In this document: piece after piece, positions 1 through 7,532 of the stretch | Layout: every line of letters starts with the position of its first letter | Position numbering within the stretch: position 1 is the stretch's first letter | DNA from: Alphaproteobacteria bacterium | GTDB taxonomy: Bacteria > Pseudomonadota > Alphaproteobacteria > Micavibrionales > Micavibrionaceae | Direction of reading: 5' to 3' | Assembly (NCBI GenBank): GCA_030432775.1 | Contig: JAUILO010000009.1 | Location: forward strand, 1-26,402 | Length of the DNA stretch: 26,402 nt | Notes under the pieces: model-generated | What the model saw: only the letters and a program-made list of their open reading frames with translations | Database searches by the model: none | Told to the model about the DNA's origin: nothing | Made by a program: the position numbers and the translations under genes

Positions 1-1
1 A

Positions 2-847
2 GATTCAAGCCGCGTAAAAGTGCCATTCGGTATTGCACAAATCGGTAAAGCCTACCGTAACGAAGTGACACCACGTAACTACATCTTCCGTTCCCGCGAA
101 TTTGAACAAATGGAAATGGAATGGTTCTGCCATCCTGATGAAGCGGCACAATGGCATAAATTCTGGATTGAAGAGCGCACAAATTTCTGGAAGTCACTTG
201 GCCTTGCCGGTGATAACATCCTCATCCGCCCACATGATGCTGACGAACTGGCCCACTATGCTAAAGAAGGTTTGGGTACGGTTGATGTTGAATACCAATT
301 CCCGTTCACAGCCCCCGGCTTTGGCGAGTTAGAAGGTATCGCGCATAGATGTGATTTTGATTTGAAACAGCATCAGGAACATTCAGGCCAGAAGCTAGAA
401 TATTTAGATCCGCAAACGCAAGAGCGTTATATCCCGCACGTAATTGAACCCGCCGCAGGCCTGACACGCGGTGTGCTGGCGCTTATTTGTGAAGCCTACA
501 CGATTGATGAAACACGCCCCAGCGGTGTATATTTAAACTTTCACCCTTCTGTTGCTCCGAAAAAAGCAGCCATCCTGCCACTAACTGCAAAAGAAGACCA
601 TGTTCCGATTGCAACAGATTTATATCTGGAGCTGCGCGAGCATTACAATGTGGATCTGGATATCAAACAGAATATCGGTAAGCGTTACGCCCGTCAGGAC
701 GAGATTGGCACACCCTATTGCTTCACAATTGATAACGATACAATTACAGATAAAACAGTAACAGTGCGTGACCGCAATACAATGTCACAAGACCGCATCA
801 AACTTGATGAAGTCAAAGCATATCTGGATGAAAATCTGAAGCTTTAA
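2..847 (+). CDS. glyS: Glycine--tRNA ligase, single-chain (homodimeric) type, 3' part only
   Basis: Charges tRNA(Gly) with glycine in the cytoplasm. The frame is open to the left edge, so this is the C-terminal 281 residues of a protein usually about 450-500 long; the GTG at 20 is an internal valine, not a start. Visible are the class II core segment VPFGIAQIGKAYRNEVTPRN, the glycine-enzyme FxxxEFEQMEMEWF stretch, class II motif 3 (EPAAGLTRGVLALICEAY), and a C-terminal anticodon-binding domain with IGKRYARQDEIGTPYC and TVTVRDRNTMSQ. This matches the archaeal/eukaryotic-like one-chain GlyRS, not the alpha2-beta2 GlyQ/GlyS enzyme that most alphaproteobacteria use. Its TAA overlaps the stop of the convergent small ORF (shared TTAA at 844-847), and no terminator hairpin is visible between them. 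Confidence 0.95.
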   Translation, partial: DSSRVKVPFGIAQIGKAYRNEVTPRNYIFRSREFEQMEMEWFCHPDEAAQWHKFWIEERTNFWKSLGLAGDNILIRPHDADELAHYAKEGLGTVDVEYQFPFTAPGFGELEGIAHRCDFDLKQHQEHSGQKLEYLDPQTQERYIPHVIEPAAGLTRGVLALICEAYTIDETRPSGVYLNFHPSVAPKKAAILPLTAKEDHVPIATDLYLELREHYNVDLDIKQNIGKRYARQDEIGTPYCFTIDNDTITDKTVTVRDRNTMSQDRIKLDEVKAYLDENLKL

Positions 848-1149
848 ACGCGAATGCTAATACGGCTTTGGCCATCGGATTGGGGCACGGTTTCTATACC
901 GCTGCCCTTTTTCTTCTTACGGTATAAAAGCATGTCTTTCTTCTGGGCATCAGCGCCGTGATGCTGGCGGGATTGACCGCCATTCCCGCTTGCCTCCCCC
1001 TTAAACACGGCCGTAACTTTACCGCCGGTTGATAAATCAATATTGGTCGTGTGCTGAATGGGAATCTGCACAGCAAACGAACCGGCAAGCGAGCTATAAT
1101 AAGGATCAAATGCCATGCGCAGGCTATGGTCATATATTGGGTTCGTCAT
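844..1149 (-). CDS. Small hypothetical protein, 101 aa
   Basis: Function not recognised. The ATG at 1149 is chosen over in-frame TTG codons at 1155 and 1152. The protein begins MTNPIYDHSLRMAFDPYYSS, has a hydrophobic-polar middle (SFAVQIPIQHTTN), a Gly/Gln/His-rich stretch and a lysine run (YRKKKKG), and ends in SRISIRV. No signal peptide or membrane segment is evident. It looks like a gene because the composition is sensible for a soluble basic protein, its stop abuts that of glyS exactly, and a good leftward promoter lies at 1408-1437 with another small ORF between. The ribosome-binding site is weak (AAAAGACA about 12 bases upstream). A tandem repeat begins 5 bases before the start codon. 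It could still be a chance frame. Confidence 0.45.
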   Translation of the reverse strand: MTNPIYDHSLRMAFDPYYSSLAGSFAVQIPIQHTTNIDLSTGGKVTAVFKGEASGNGGQSRQHHGADAQKKDMLLYRKKKKGSGIETVPQSDGQSRISIRV

Positions 1150-1153
1150 CAAC

Positions 1154-1184
1154 AATGCTGTCTTTTAATGCTGTCTTTTAATGC
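1154..1184. repeat. 13-bp tandem repeat, about 2.4 copies
   Basis: The unit AATGCTGTCTTTT occurs at 1154-1166 and 1167-1179, followed by AATGC at 1180-1184. It lies just upstream of the 101-aa ORF on the minus strand. A unit length that is not a multiple of 3 means copy-number change would shift any frame running through it. Confidence 0.9.
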
Positions 1185-1203
1185 GTATATTATACAGCCT
1201 GAC

Positions 1204-1317
1204 TTATGCGGCTTTTTTGGGCGGCACCGGTGCTGGTTGCATATTTAATGTTGAACTTGCCGGATTACGGCGCGCCGGATCAAATAACATAGCATTTCCA
1301 CGGGGCATTCGTATCAT
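1204..1317 (-). CDS. Very small hypothetical protein, 37 aa
   Basis: Too short for usual gene calling and not recognised. It reads MIRMPRGNAMLFDPARRN, then a Ser/Thr/Met stretch, and ends in QPAPVPPKKAA before TAA. The first half is basic and the tail proline/lysine-rich. AAGG lies 11 bases before the ATG. The -10/-35 pair at 1408-1437 would start an RNA about 80 bases upstream. It shares its reading frame with the 101-aa ORF downstream, but two in-frame TAA codons (1204-1206 and 1165-1167) separate them. They are either two small genes or pieces of one broken gene. Both contain an R-M-x(n)-F-D-P pattern near the N-terminus, which may be chance. Confidence 0.35.
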   Translation of the reverse strand: MIRMPRGNAMLFDPARRNPASSTLNMQPAPVPPKKAA

Positions 1318-1351
1318 GTCTTGTAAACCTTATATAGTAAGTCGCATCGAT

Positions 1352-1370
1352 CTGTCACAGACCTGTCACA
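1352..1370. promoter_or_regulatory. Two direct repeats at one helical turn, possible operator
   Basis: CTGTCACA occurs at 1352-1359 and 1363-1370, an 11-bp period, so both copies would face the same side of the DNA. They lie between the leftward promoter at 1408-1437 and the 37-aa ORF. Read on the minus strand the unit is TGTGACAG. This fits an operator for a head-to-tail regulator, but no regulator gene is adjacent. Confidence 0.35.
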
Positions 1371-1407
1371 AAGTTCCCCGTACCATACGAATGATTTGGA
1401 CGTATTT

Positions 1408-1437
1408 TCTATACCAAAAACCAAAACTTTATGTCAA
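1408..1437 (-). promoter_or_regulatory. Sigma-70-type promoter, leftward
   Basis: On the minus strand: TTGACA (1437-1432), an 18-base spacer, then TATAGA (1413-1408). The -35 is a full match to the consensus and the -10 matches five of six. It points toward the small ORFs at 1204-1317 and 844-1149. No other gene downstream of it on that strand explains it. Confidence 0.55.
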
Positions 1438-1472
1438 ATAAAATCAGATGCAGATATGAATATAAAGCAGGC

Positions 1473-2429
1473 CTATAAACCGTATCGCGACCAAAGCGTT
1501 TTGCTTTCAATGGCCTGTAATATATCTTCTGCTATGCCCGCCTTCATATCAGGCATTTCCGCGCCTAATGATAACAAAGACAGTAAAGAAAATCCGTCCG
1601 ATGGGCTTACATCAATCAGCTTTACATCTTCGCCATATTTATCATGTGCAAAATCATGAATACCTGCAATACCATCGACAAGGCCTTTCTCCATCGCAGT
1701 AACTGCGTCCCAAAAGCGCCCCTCGAATAGCTCATCATCAGACCCCTTCAACGTATCGCCGCGGCGTAAAGATACCCATTCAATAAACGCGTCATGAATA
1801 TTGCGCTGAACATCTTTTAGATGCGTTTCATCCTTTTTATCGACCGATACAAACGGATCCATAAATGACTTATTTTTCCCCGATGTATAAACACGGCGGT
1901 GTATATCATGTTTTGCGATAAATTCTTCGAAACCAAAGCTTGCGGATATCACGCCGATTGATCCGACGATAGATGTAGCTTGCGCATAAATCTCATCAGC
2001 CGCGCAGGCCAGCCAGTATCCGCCGGATGCTGCGACATCTTCGATAAAGGCATAAACCGGCACGCCATCTTTCTCGGCGCGCCGCCTGATATGTGAGGCA
2101 ATAAGTGATGTCTGTGCCGGTGATCCGCCAGGTGAGTTGATCACAAGCGCAACGCCTTTGACGCCTCCCTTATCAAAAGCCTTATCAATGCAGTCTACAT
2201 AATCATCATAAGACAAACCTTTGCGGTGCATCGTTTTATCCGCAATCACTCCAGATAGGCGAATAACGGCTATTTTGTTTTTCTTTTGTGTAAGTTTTTT
2301 GGCGACAAATCTGGCAGGTGCGCTTTTCTTTATATTACTGTGAAGCTGGGTCATAAAACCTGAAAAACCGGATCCAGCCATGTCATCCAGCTCGTGTTCA
2401 ATATAATCGTCTGTGTTCTTATCACTCAT
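1473..2429 (-). CDS. S49 family serine peptidase (SppA/SohB-like)
   Basis: Single-domain member of the S49 signal-peptide-peptidase family, 318 residues from the chosen ATG. The fold starts near residue 52 (KIAVIRLSGVI). It contains the oxyanion-side VINSPGGSP (97-104), the nucleophile Ser135 in AASGGYWLA, the following SIVGSIGV, and the presumed general base Lys187 in SGKNK (183-187). No N-terminal membrane segment is visible, so it may be cytoplasmic or peripheral. The ATG at 2429 is preferred because AAAGAGAT lies about 5-12 bases upstream; longer in-frame starts exist at 2450 (ATG) and 2501 (TTG). It lies downstream of the DUF1223 gene on the same strand, 145 bp away. The family cleaves membrane-derived peptides; the substrate here is unknown. 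Confidence 0.9.
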   Translation of the reverse strand: MSDKNTDDYIEHELDDMAGSGFSGFMTQLHSNIKKSAPARFVAKKLTQKKNKIAVIRLSGVIADKTMHRKGLSYDDYVDCIDKAFDKGGVKGVALVINSPGGSPAQTSLIASHIRRRAEKDGVPVYAFIEDVAASGGYWLACAADEIYAQATSIVGSIGVISASFGFEEFIAKHDIHRRVYTSGKNKSFMDPFVSVDKKDETHLKDVQRNIHDAFIEWVSLRRGDTLKGSDDELFEGRFWDAVTAMEKGLVDGIAGIHDFAHDKYGEDVKLIDVSPSDGFSLLSLLSLGAEMPDMKAGIAEDILQAIESKTLWSRYGL

Positions 2430-2574
2430 GGTCACATCTCTTTGGCTCATCTTTAGCCCATATTTAACTAAGATAAATTGCTGCAACATATCCGGCGGCA
2501 AATCAATATCTATATTATTGCTATGCGCGTATATTAGCAGCTTTATCCGAACTTGCCAGCCTGTTTAACATCAC

Positions 2575-3378
2575 CTAAAACCAGACAGGAAATGATCCCG
2601 CAGCCACAACAGGACCGCCCTCATCCCCGCTTTGCACGATGACAACAACACCGTCCATATCAACATGCTGAGGCAAATTGACATTCCGTGTTTCCGCATT
2701 GCCGCTCCACGGCACCATGTTGTCATAGGCAGTGGCGGCGCGCACATAATTAACACTCCGCCCTCTATTTTCACCCGAATGCATCTTTTCGCTATGGGCA
2801 TTAACATATGTGAATAAACTCACCGCATAACCGCCCGCCGCGATTGCAGGAAGTTCCACGTCAATATATTGCTTACCCATTTCAGGGGCTGGATCACTTT
2901 TATCTGATTTACGAATAACAACATGTGCCACATCGTTCTGTTTTGCCGCATTTGAAATTGCGCTTAATGCCTGACCGCGGCGTGAACCGACAAGTCCTTG
3001 CGCACCATTCACCACAAGCTGGGGCGTATATGTGCGCCCTTCTTTCATATGCGAAGCATATAGTCTTTGGCGGTTTGTACAAAATTCCTGTGACAGAGTA
3101 TCTTTCCAGTTCAAATGATCCCAATAAGTCACATGGCAGGACAGAGCGATAACATTTTCTATTTCCGACAATTGTTCCAGCAACTTATCAGCAGGAGGAC
3201 AGCTAGAGCAGCTCTGCGAAGTAAACAGCTCAATCACAACCACTCCATCAGAATTGCTCATATGCTTGCCTGCGCTTTTTGCCATAGCCTTATGCACTGG
3301 AAACACGCCAACCAGCATCGCAACCAACACAAGTGAGGCAACCAAAACCAAGAAAGCAGAAAAAAACACCAAACGCAT
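2575..3378 (-). CDS. DUF1223 thioredoxin-like exported/membrane-anchored protein
   Basis: 267 residues. An N-terminal hydrophobic segment (about residues 3-26) acts as signal or anchor, followed by VVVIELFTSQSCSSCPPADK with the CxxC pair at Cys57/Cys60, the hallmark of DUF1223. Further family features are the HVTYWDHLNWKD segment and RTYTPQLVVNG (the cis-Pro-like position of a thioredoxin fold). The C-terminal half is beta-rich and ends in AGSFPVWF. The ATG at 3378 is chosen because it begins just before the hydrophobic segment and has AAAGG about 10 bases upstream; an extension to 3438 would start at TTG. The family is widespread in alphaproteobacteria; its exact role is not established. A redox function in the periplasm is inferred from the CxxC. 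Confidence 0.88.
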   Translation of the reverse strand: MRLVFFSAFLVLVASLVLVAMLVGVFPVHKAMAKSAGKHMSNSDGVVVIELFTSQSCSSCPPADKLLEQLSEIENVIALSCHVTYWDHLNWKDTLSQEFCTNRQRLYASHMKEGRTYTPQLVVNGAQGLVGSRRGQALSAISNAAKQNDVAHVVIRKSDKSDPAPEMGKQYIDVELPAIAAGGYAVSLFTYVNAHSEKMHSGENRGRSVNYVRAATAYDNMVPWSGNAETRNVNLPQHVDMDGVVVIVQSGDEGGPVVAAGSFPVWF

Positions 3379-3625
3379 ATCCCAAAAACCTTTCAAAAGA
3401 CAATATCGTGAAGACCATACATAATAAGGATTGTACAAATATTATGAATATATTCGTAGTCATCGTATCAAAAGTTACGATATCCAAACAATCCACGGAC
3501 ACATCTCATGACTTCATAACTTCATGACTTGCCCGCACATCACACATTGCCTGTAAACATTATCAGTAAACATTACCTGGCGTGCATACATAAAGAGTTT
3601 TGATAATGCACAATTGTAATGCCAG
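3379..3625. other. Gene-free spacer rich in short direct repeats
   Basis: No ORF is convincing here. It holds two short repeat arrays: CATRACTT three times at 3507-3530 (the middle copy has one change), and GTAAACATTA at 3553-3562 and 3566-3575 (13-bp period). A third, TATAATGCCAGC-like, duplication spans 3617-3637 and covers the stop codon of the methyltransferase gene. No terminator hairpin with a T tract was found. Confidence 0.7.
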
Positions 3626-4459
3626 CTATAATGCCAGCGAACCGGCTTCTTTTAATATCTCGTTGGCTTGCGCAGTGTATGAACCATCTTCTTCATGCAA
3701 CACGATCCCCGGATACATCGTCAGCGGCGAACGCCTATCTTTAACAGCACGAATAATAACCCGTTTAGAGATTTTCCCTGTTTTCGGCCATAGCGGAATA
3801 ACATCGATTTTCCCAAAGCGTTTTCCCATAGCCTGTATAATATCATCCAGCATATCACTACGCTGAATAAGCGTTAAACTACCTCTGGATTTGAGCAAAC
3901 GGTGAGCATGTTTGATCCATACCTCAATTGAGACATCTTGATCCCTATGCCCCAGAGCAATCGCTTTTTCTTCGGTTGGTGATGTAAGATATGTTCCGGT
4001 TTCAAGATATGGCGGGTTACATATTATATGGTCAAAGCGCTCGTCAGGACGCGACACTTCGAATTGATTGATATCACAATGCACAAAATCGCTGCGCTCA
4101 CTCACATTATTCAGCACCGCATTTTGCGCAGCCATCTTCACACAGCTTTCCTGAATGTCAACGCCGCACAAGTAACAGCCATTGACGCGGTACAATAAAC
4201 AAAAGCTCGCACTACCCGCGCCGCAGCCCATATCAAGAACCCTGTCACCATCCTGTGCCGGACACGCCGCAGCCACCATGACGCTATCAAGTGATGCGCG
4301 GAAACCATCCTGTGGCTGCAATAGCTTGATCTTGCCGCCAAGTAAATCAATAGACGGACAACTAGAGCAATCACAGTCCTGCGACAAAACTTCGTCCAAG
4401 ACATCTTCGGAAATATTCGCAGAAATATCTGTATGTTCTATATTCATAGGGGTCTTCAT
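3626..4459 (-). CDS. tRNA1(Val) adenine-N6 methyltransferase-like protein (TrmN6/YfiC family)
   Basis: SAM-dependent methyltransferase of 277 residues. SAM-binding motif I is VLDMGCGAGSAS (74-85), an acidic motif II follows (GVDIQE, 99-104), and the N6-adenine catalytic motif is NPPY (148-151). The preceding QPQDGFRASLDSVMVAAA matches the conserved entry of the YfiC group. A Cys cluster (CDCSSC, 29-34) in an N-terminal extension is unusual and might bind metal or simply be poorly conserved. The start at 4459 has AAAGA upstream; an ATG at 4447 is an alternative. It shares strand with the DUF2007 gene 88 bp upstream, a common alphaproteobacterial pairing. A short tandem duplication covers the stop codon: reading through the TAG would repeat the residues LAL. 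Confidence 0.85.
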   Translation of the reverse strand: MKTPMNIEHTDISANISEDVLDEVLSQDCDCSSCPSIDLLGGKIKLLQPQDGFRASLDSVMVAAACPAQDGDRVLDMGCGAGSASFCLLYRVNGCYLCGVDIQESCVKMAAQNAVLNNVSERSDFVHCDINQFEVSRPDERFDHIICNPPYLETGTYLTSPTEEKAIALGHRDQDVSIEVWIKHAHRLLKSRGSLTLIQRSDMLDDIIQAMGKRFGKIDVIPLWPKTGKISKRVIIRAVKDRRSPLTMYPGIVLHEEDGSYTAQANEILKEAGSLAL

Positions 4460-4482
4460 AAAATCTTTTTTATTTCTTTATA

Positions 4483-4502
4483 CTGATGGATAAATCCATC
4501 AG
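4483..4502. promoter_or_regulatory. Perfect 8-bp hairpin in the spacer before the methyltransferase gene
   Basis: CTGATGGA and TCCATCAG flank a 4-base loop (TAAA). It sits 24 bases upstream of the methyltransferase ATG (minus strand) and 45 bases past the DUF2007 stop. Neither strand has a T tract directly after it, so it is not a standard terminator. It may be a leader hairpin or an operator. Confidence 0.5.
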
Positions 4503-4547
4503 CTAAATATTTTGCCAAAACCTTAAGTCAAAATTGAAGCTCTTAGC

Positions 4548-4763
4548 CTAGCCTTCAATCTCCGCAGCCGCCTGCTTCAAAATACGACCGGCTCTATTGT
4601 AATCATCAATATGCACCATAACACGCTGCTGAATTGCACCTATACTACCTTCCATCATCGCAGTGTGATTGTCCAGCACCACTGTTTCAATGCCCATATC
4701 CGCCAAAACAGACTGCGCCCATGAAATTTCAATCAGGTTATTCGTACGCAGCACTTCTTTCAT
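4548..4763 (-). CDS. DUF2007 small protein
   Basis: 71 residues, full length for the DUF2007 (putative signal-transducing protein) family. The pattern is typical: MKEVLRTNNLIEISWAQSVL, then DMGIETVVLDNHT, then RVMVHIDDYNRAGRILKQA, an alpha/beta ferredoxin-like fold. It is soluble with no catalytic motif. The biochemical role is not known; in other bacteria it resembles a small GlnB-like regulatory fold. It is divergent from the octaprenyl diphosphate synthase gene (87 bp between starts) and upstream of the methyltransferase on the same strand. AGAAG lies near the expected position ahead of the ATG. Confidence 0.85.
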   Translation of the reverse strand: MKEVLRTNNLIEISWAQSVLADMGIETVVLDNHTAMMEGSIGAIQQRVMVHIDDYNRAGRILKQAAAEIEG

Positions 4764-4850
4764 AACTTCTGCAATTCCATTTTATCATTTTAACTTCATT
4801 GGCGTCGTTTTGCTCTTGCTCTTCTGCGCTAGCTGGTCTAAGCCAATAGC

Positions 4851-5882
4851 ATGTCTATAGCACAGCAACAAGCGACGGTTAAATCAAACTCGACCAGCAC
4901 GGATAGAACGCCGCTGGACAAGCTCAGCGCCCTTTTGTCTGCTGACATGCTTAAAGTGAACGAAAAAATTCTACTCAATATGGAATCCGGCGTTTCTTTA
5001 ATCCCGCAAATCGCAAGTTATCTTATTGCCGCTGGCGGCAAACGTATCCGCCCTTTGCTAACCCTTGCCTGTACACGCCTATACGGTGACACAGGCGAGC
5101 GCCCGTTTAATCTGGCAGCTAGTGTTGAGTTTATTCACACAGCAACATTGCTACATGATGATGTAGTTGACGGCAGTGACCAGCGCCGCGGAAAAAAGGC
5201 CGCAAACCTTGTATTCGGAAACCAGGCCAGCGTACTGGTTGGAGATTTCCTATTCTCCCGTGCGTTTCAGCTTATGGTCGAAGATGGTTCCATCAAAGTA
5301 TTGAAGATTTTGTCCGATGCGTCGGCCATTATCGCGCAAGGTGAAGTCAAACAGCTCACCACTGCAAATAACCTGACCACCACAATGGAAGACTATATTG
5401 AGGTTGTCAGCGCCAAAACCGCGGCTCTATTCGCTGCGGCCTGTGAGATCGGCCCTGTTATCGCCGATGCGGGCGAGCCACAAGAAAACGCCATGCGTGA
5501 GTATGGCATGTGTCTTGGTATTGCGTTCCAGATCGTGGATGACGTTCTTGATTACAGCGCAACCCAGCAAAAGCTCGGCAAGTCCATAGGTGATGATTTC
5601 CAAGAAGGCAAAATGACTGCACCCGTCATTATCGCCCTTGCCTCTGCCGATGCGCAAGACAAAGAGTTCCTGACCCGCACAATTGAACACAAAGACCAAA
5701 AAGACGGTGATCTGGAACAAATGCAACAGATCCTGTTAAAATATAATGCACTGGAGCAAGGAATGGACATGGCACGAAGCTATGCCGAAAAAGCAAAAAA
5801 CGCATTAAAAGACACACCTCAATGCGAATTACGCGAATTACTTGCAGATCTGATTACCTTCACAATCGAACGCGAATATTAA
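4851..5882 (+). CDS. ispB: Octaprenyl diphosphate synthase (polyprenyl synthetase)
   Basis: Long-chain trans-prenyltransferase of 343 residues that condenses isopentenyl diphosphate onto farnesyl diphosphate to make the ubiquinone side chain. It has GGKRIRP (62-68), the first aspartate-rich motif DDVVD (103-107) followed by GSDQRRG, and the second, DDVLD (230-234), with GKSIGDD just after. The residues ahead of the first motif are small (TATLLH), which is consistent with a long product, but the chain length is not proven. No strong Shine-Dalgarno sequence precedes the ATG. The DUF2007 gene is divergent; the two must share an 87-bp promoter region. No terminator hairpin is visible downstream. 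Confidence 0.9.
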   Translation: MSIAQQQATVKSNSTSTDRTPLDKLSALLSADMLKVNEKILLNMESGVSLIPQIASYLIAAGGKRIRPLLTLACTRLYGDTGERPFNLAASVEFIHTATLLHDDVVDGSDQRRGKKAANLVFGNQASVLVGDFLFSRAFQLMVEDGSIKVLKILSDASAIIAQGEVKQLTTANNLTTTMEDYIEVVSAKTAALFAAACEIGPVIADAGEPQENAMREYGMCLGIAFQIVDDVLDYSATQQKLGKSIGDDFQEGKMTAPVIIALASADAQDKEFLTRTIEHKDQKDGDLEQMQQILLKYNALEQGMDMARSYAEKAKNALKDTPQCELRELLADLITFTIEREY

Positions 5883-6206
5883 TCAACCTCTTTATTATAC
5901 AGTTTATTATACGGAAGCCTCCATAAACATCGTTTTGTGATTGTTTTGATGCCCTATACGTAAGTTTATAACCTTTACTCACAAAAAAATTTCATACCAT
6001 CACTCCACTAAACTACTGTAAAAATTGCCTTATTCACCGCCGATTTGAAAAGATTGTGCAGATGCACATTTTTCTATTGACAACAGTCATGATAATATCG
6101 CAATAGTGATATGCATAATACGCATGACCCAAGGTGTGTTGGATTATTGACCGGAAATTCCAATCGGAAAATGCCAGTCGAAAAAATAATAGAGGAGTGA
6201 GACAAA
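5883..6206. other. Non-coding spacer upstream of amt with repeats and a possible operator
   Basis: No believable ORF. A 10-bp direct repeat TTTATTATAC lies at 5891-5900 and 5903-5912, just after ispB. A TTGACA box sits at 6077-6082, but the best -10 at 17-18 bases is poor, so it may need an activator. Overlapping it is the inverted repeat ATATC (6095-6099) / GATAT (6108-6112). No clear sigma-54 (GG-N10-GC) promoter was found, although nitrogen control would be expected for this gene. Confidence 0.5.
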
Positions 6207-7532
6207 ATGGTGGATGTCACCGAAACTACTTTCGTTATAAATACATTTTTCCTACTTTTCTGTGGGTCTCTTGTCATGTTAATGGCAGCAGGATTTGCAA
6301 TGCTGGAAGCCGGTATGGTTCGCAGTAAATCTGTCGCGATGATCCTTCTTAAAAATATTGGTCTTTATGCCGTTGCCGGCATCATGTTCTTTGCCGTTGG
6401 CTATAACCTTATGTACCTAAACGTCGATGGAGGCTTTATGGGCACATTACTGCCTTGGTCTGCAGATGATAGCGCCGCTCTGGCTGGTGATTTTTCTGCT
6501 GGTCACTCATCTTCATCAGACTGGTTTTTCCAAATGGTTTTTGTTGCTACAGCAGCATCGATAGTTTCAGGCGCCCTTGCCGAAAGGATCAAGCTATGGC
6601 CGTTTTTCCTGTTTTGTGCCATCCTTACAGGAATAATCTACCCGATCTCAGGAAGCTGGGTATGGGGTGGCGGCTGGCTTGCTTCCATTGGCTTTAAGGA
6701 CTTCGCAGGTTCGACACTTGTACATAGTGTTGGTGGCTGGGCAGCCCTTTGTGGTGCTATTATGCTCGGTGCACGCCGCGCACGTTTCAACGAAGACGGC
6801 AGCGCCAACAGCATGCCTGCCTCGGCCCTGCCGCTTGTAACAATCGGAACATTTATTCTTTGGTTTGGTTGGTTCGGGTTTAACGGCGGATCACAGCTTG
6901 CCATAGCAAGCGCAGATGATGCCATTGCCGTAGGCAAGATCTTTATCAACACAAACATTGCCGCATCAGCCGGTGTTATCACAGTCATACTTATGGGGTA
7001 CCTGGCTCAAGGTAAAATCGACGTACCAATGGCCCTAAACGGCGCACTCGCAGGACTTGTGGCTATTACAGCCGAACCACTTATGCCAACATTATGGATG
7101 GCATGTCTGATTGGTTCGATTGGCGCCCTTATTATGATCGCAGCATCATATGCTCTTGAATTTTTCAAAGTCGATGATGTAGTTGGTGCTATTCCGGTTC
7201 ACCTTGCCGCTGGCATCTGGGGCACACTAGCCGTTACGCTTTCAAACCCTGAATCAACTATTATCGCACAGTTAATCGGTATCGGCGCGGTCGGAGCGTT
7301 TGTATCCATTACGAGCATGGCTTTATGGTTTGCAATGAAATCTATAGCAGGCATACGTTTACACTGGTCTCACGAAGAAGTCGGAAGCGACATAGCTGAG
7401 CTTGGTATCCGTGCCTATAACCTTGATTCTGGTACTGACCACTCCAAAACAGGGGCGCTTTCAAGAACAGCGCTGGAGATGGCAGAACCCAAAGGCTCAA
7501 CTATGGGAGGTACGTTAAAAACATCTTATTAA
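6207..7532 (+). CDS. amt: Ammonium transporter
   Basis: Inner-membrane channel of the Amt/Mep/Rh family, 441 residues with about 11 hydrophobic segments. The pore histidine pair is visible as His173 (in STLVHSVGG) and His332 (in AIPVHLAAGIWGT). The conserved Asp is in DFAGST (165-170), and the family signature GAxMLGARRARF follows. The gene starts with a strong AGAGGAG 8-9 bases before the ATG. The C-terminal tail (about 395-441) is polar, as expected for the cytosolic end that GlnK blocks in relatives. No glnK/glnB gene is adjacent, so the PII partner must be elsewhere. A strong terminator follows at 7664. Confidence 0.95.
   Translation: MVDVTETTFVINTFFLLFCGSLVMLMAAGFAMLEAGMVRSKSVAMILLKNIGLYAVAGIMFFAVGYNLMYLNVDGGFMGTLLPWSADDSAALAGDFSAGHSSSSDWFFQMVFVATAASIVSGALAERIKLWPFFLFCAILTGIIYPISGSWVWGGGWLASIGFKDFAGSTLVHSVGGWAALCGAIMLGARRARFNEDGSANSMPASALPLVTIGTFILWFGWFGFNGGSQLAIASADDAIAVGKIFINTNIAASAGVITVILMGYLAQGKIDVPMALNGALAGLVAITAEPLMPTLWMACLIGSIGALIMIAASYALEFFKVDDVVGAIPVHLAAGIWGTLAVTLSNPESTIIAQLIGIGAVGAFVSITSMALWFAMKSIAGIRLHWSHEEVGSDIAELGIRAYNLDSGTDHSKTGALSRTALEMAEPKGSTMGGTLKTSY

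Noticed and set aside
1181..1441. Plus-strand frame of 86 codons in the spacer before the S49 peptidase gene
   Set aside because: Composition is not protein-like, there is no ribosome-binding site, and the minus strand has better evidence for signals here.
3187..4385. Similar DNA (GGACARCTAGAGCA) in the DUF1223 and methyltransferase genes
   Set aside because: Both copies encode CSSCP-type residues in unrelated proteins; most likely coincidence from the same amino acids.
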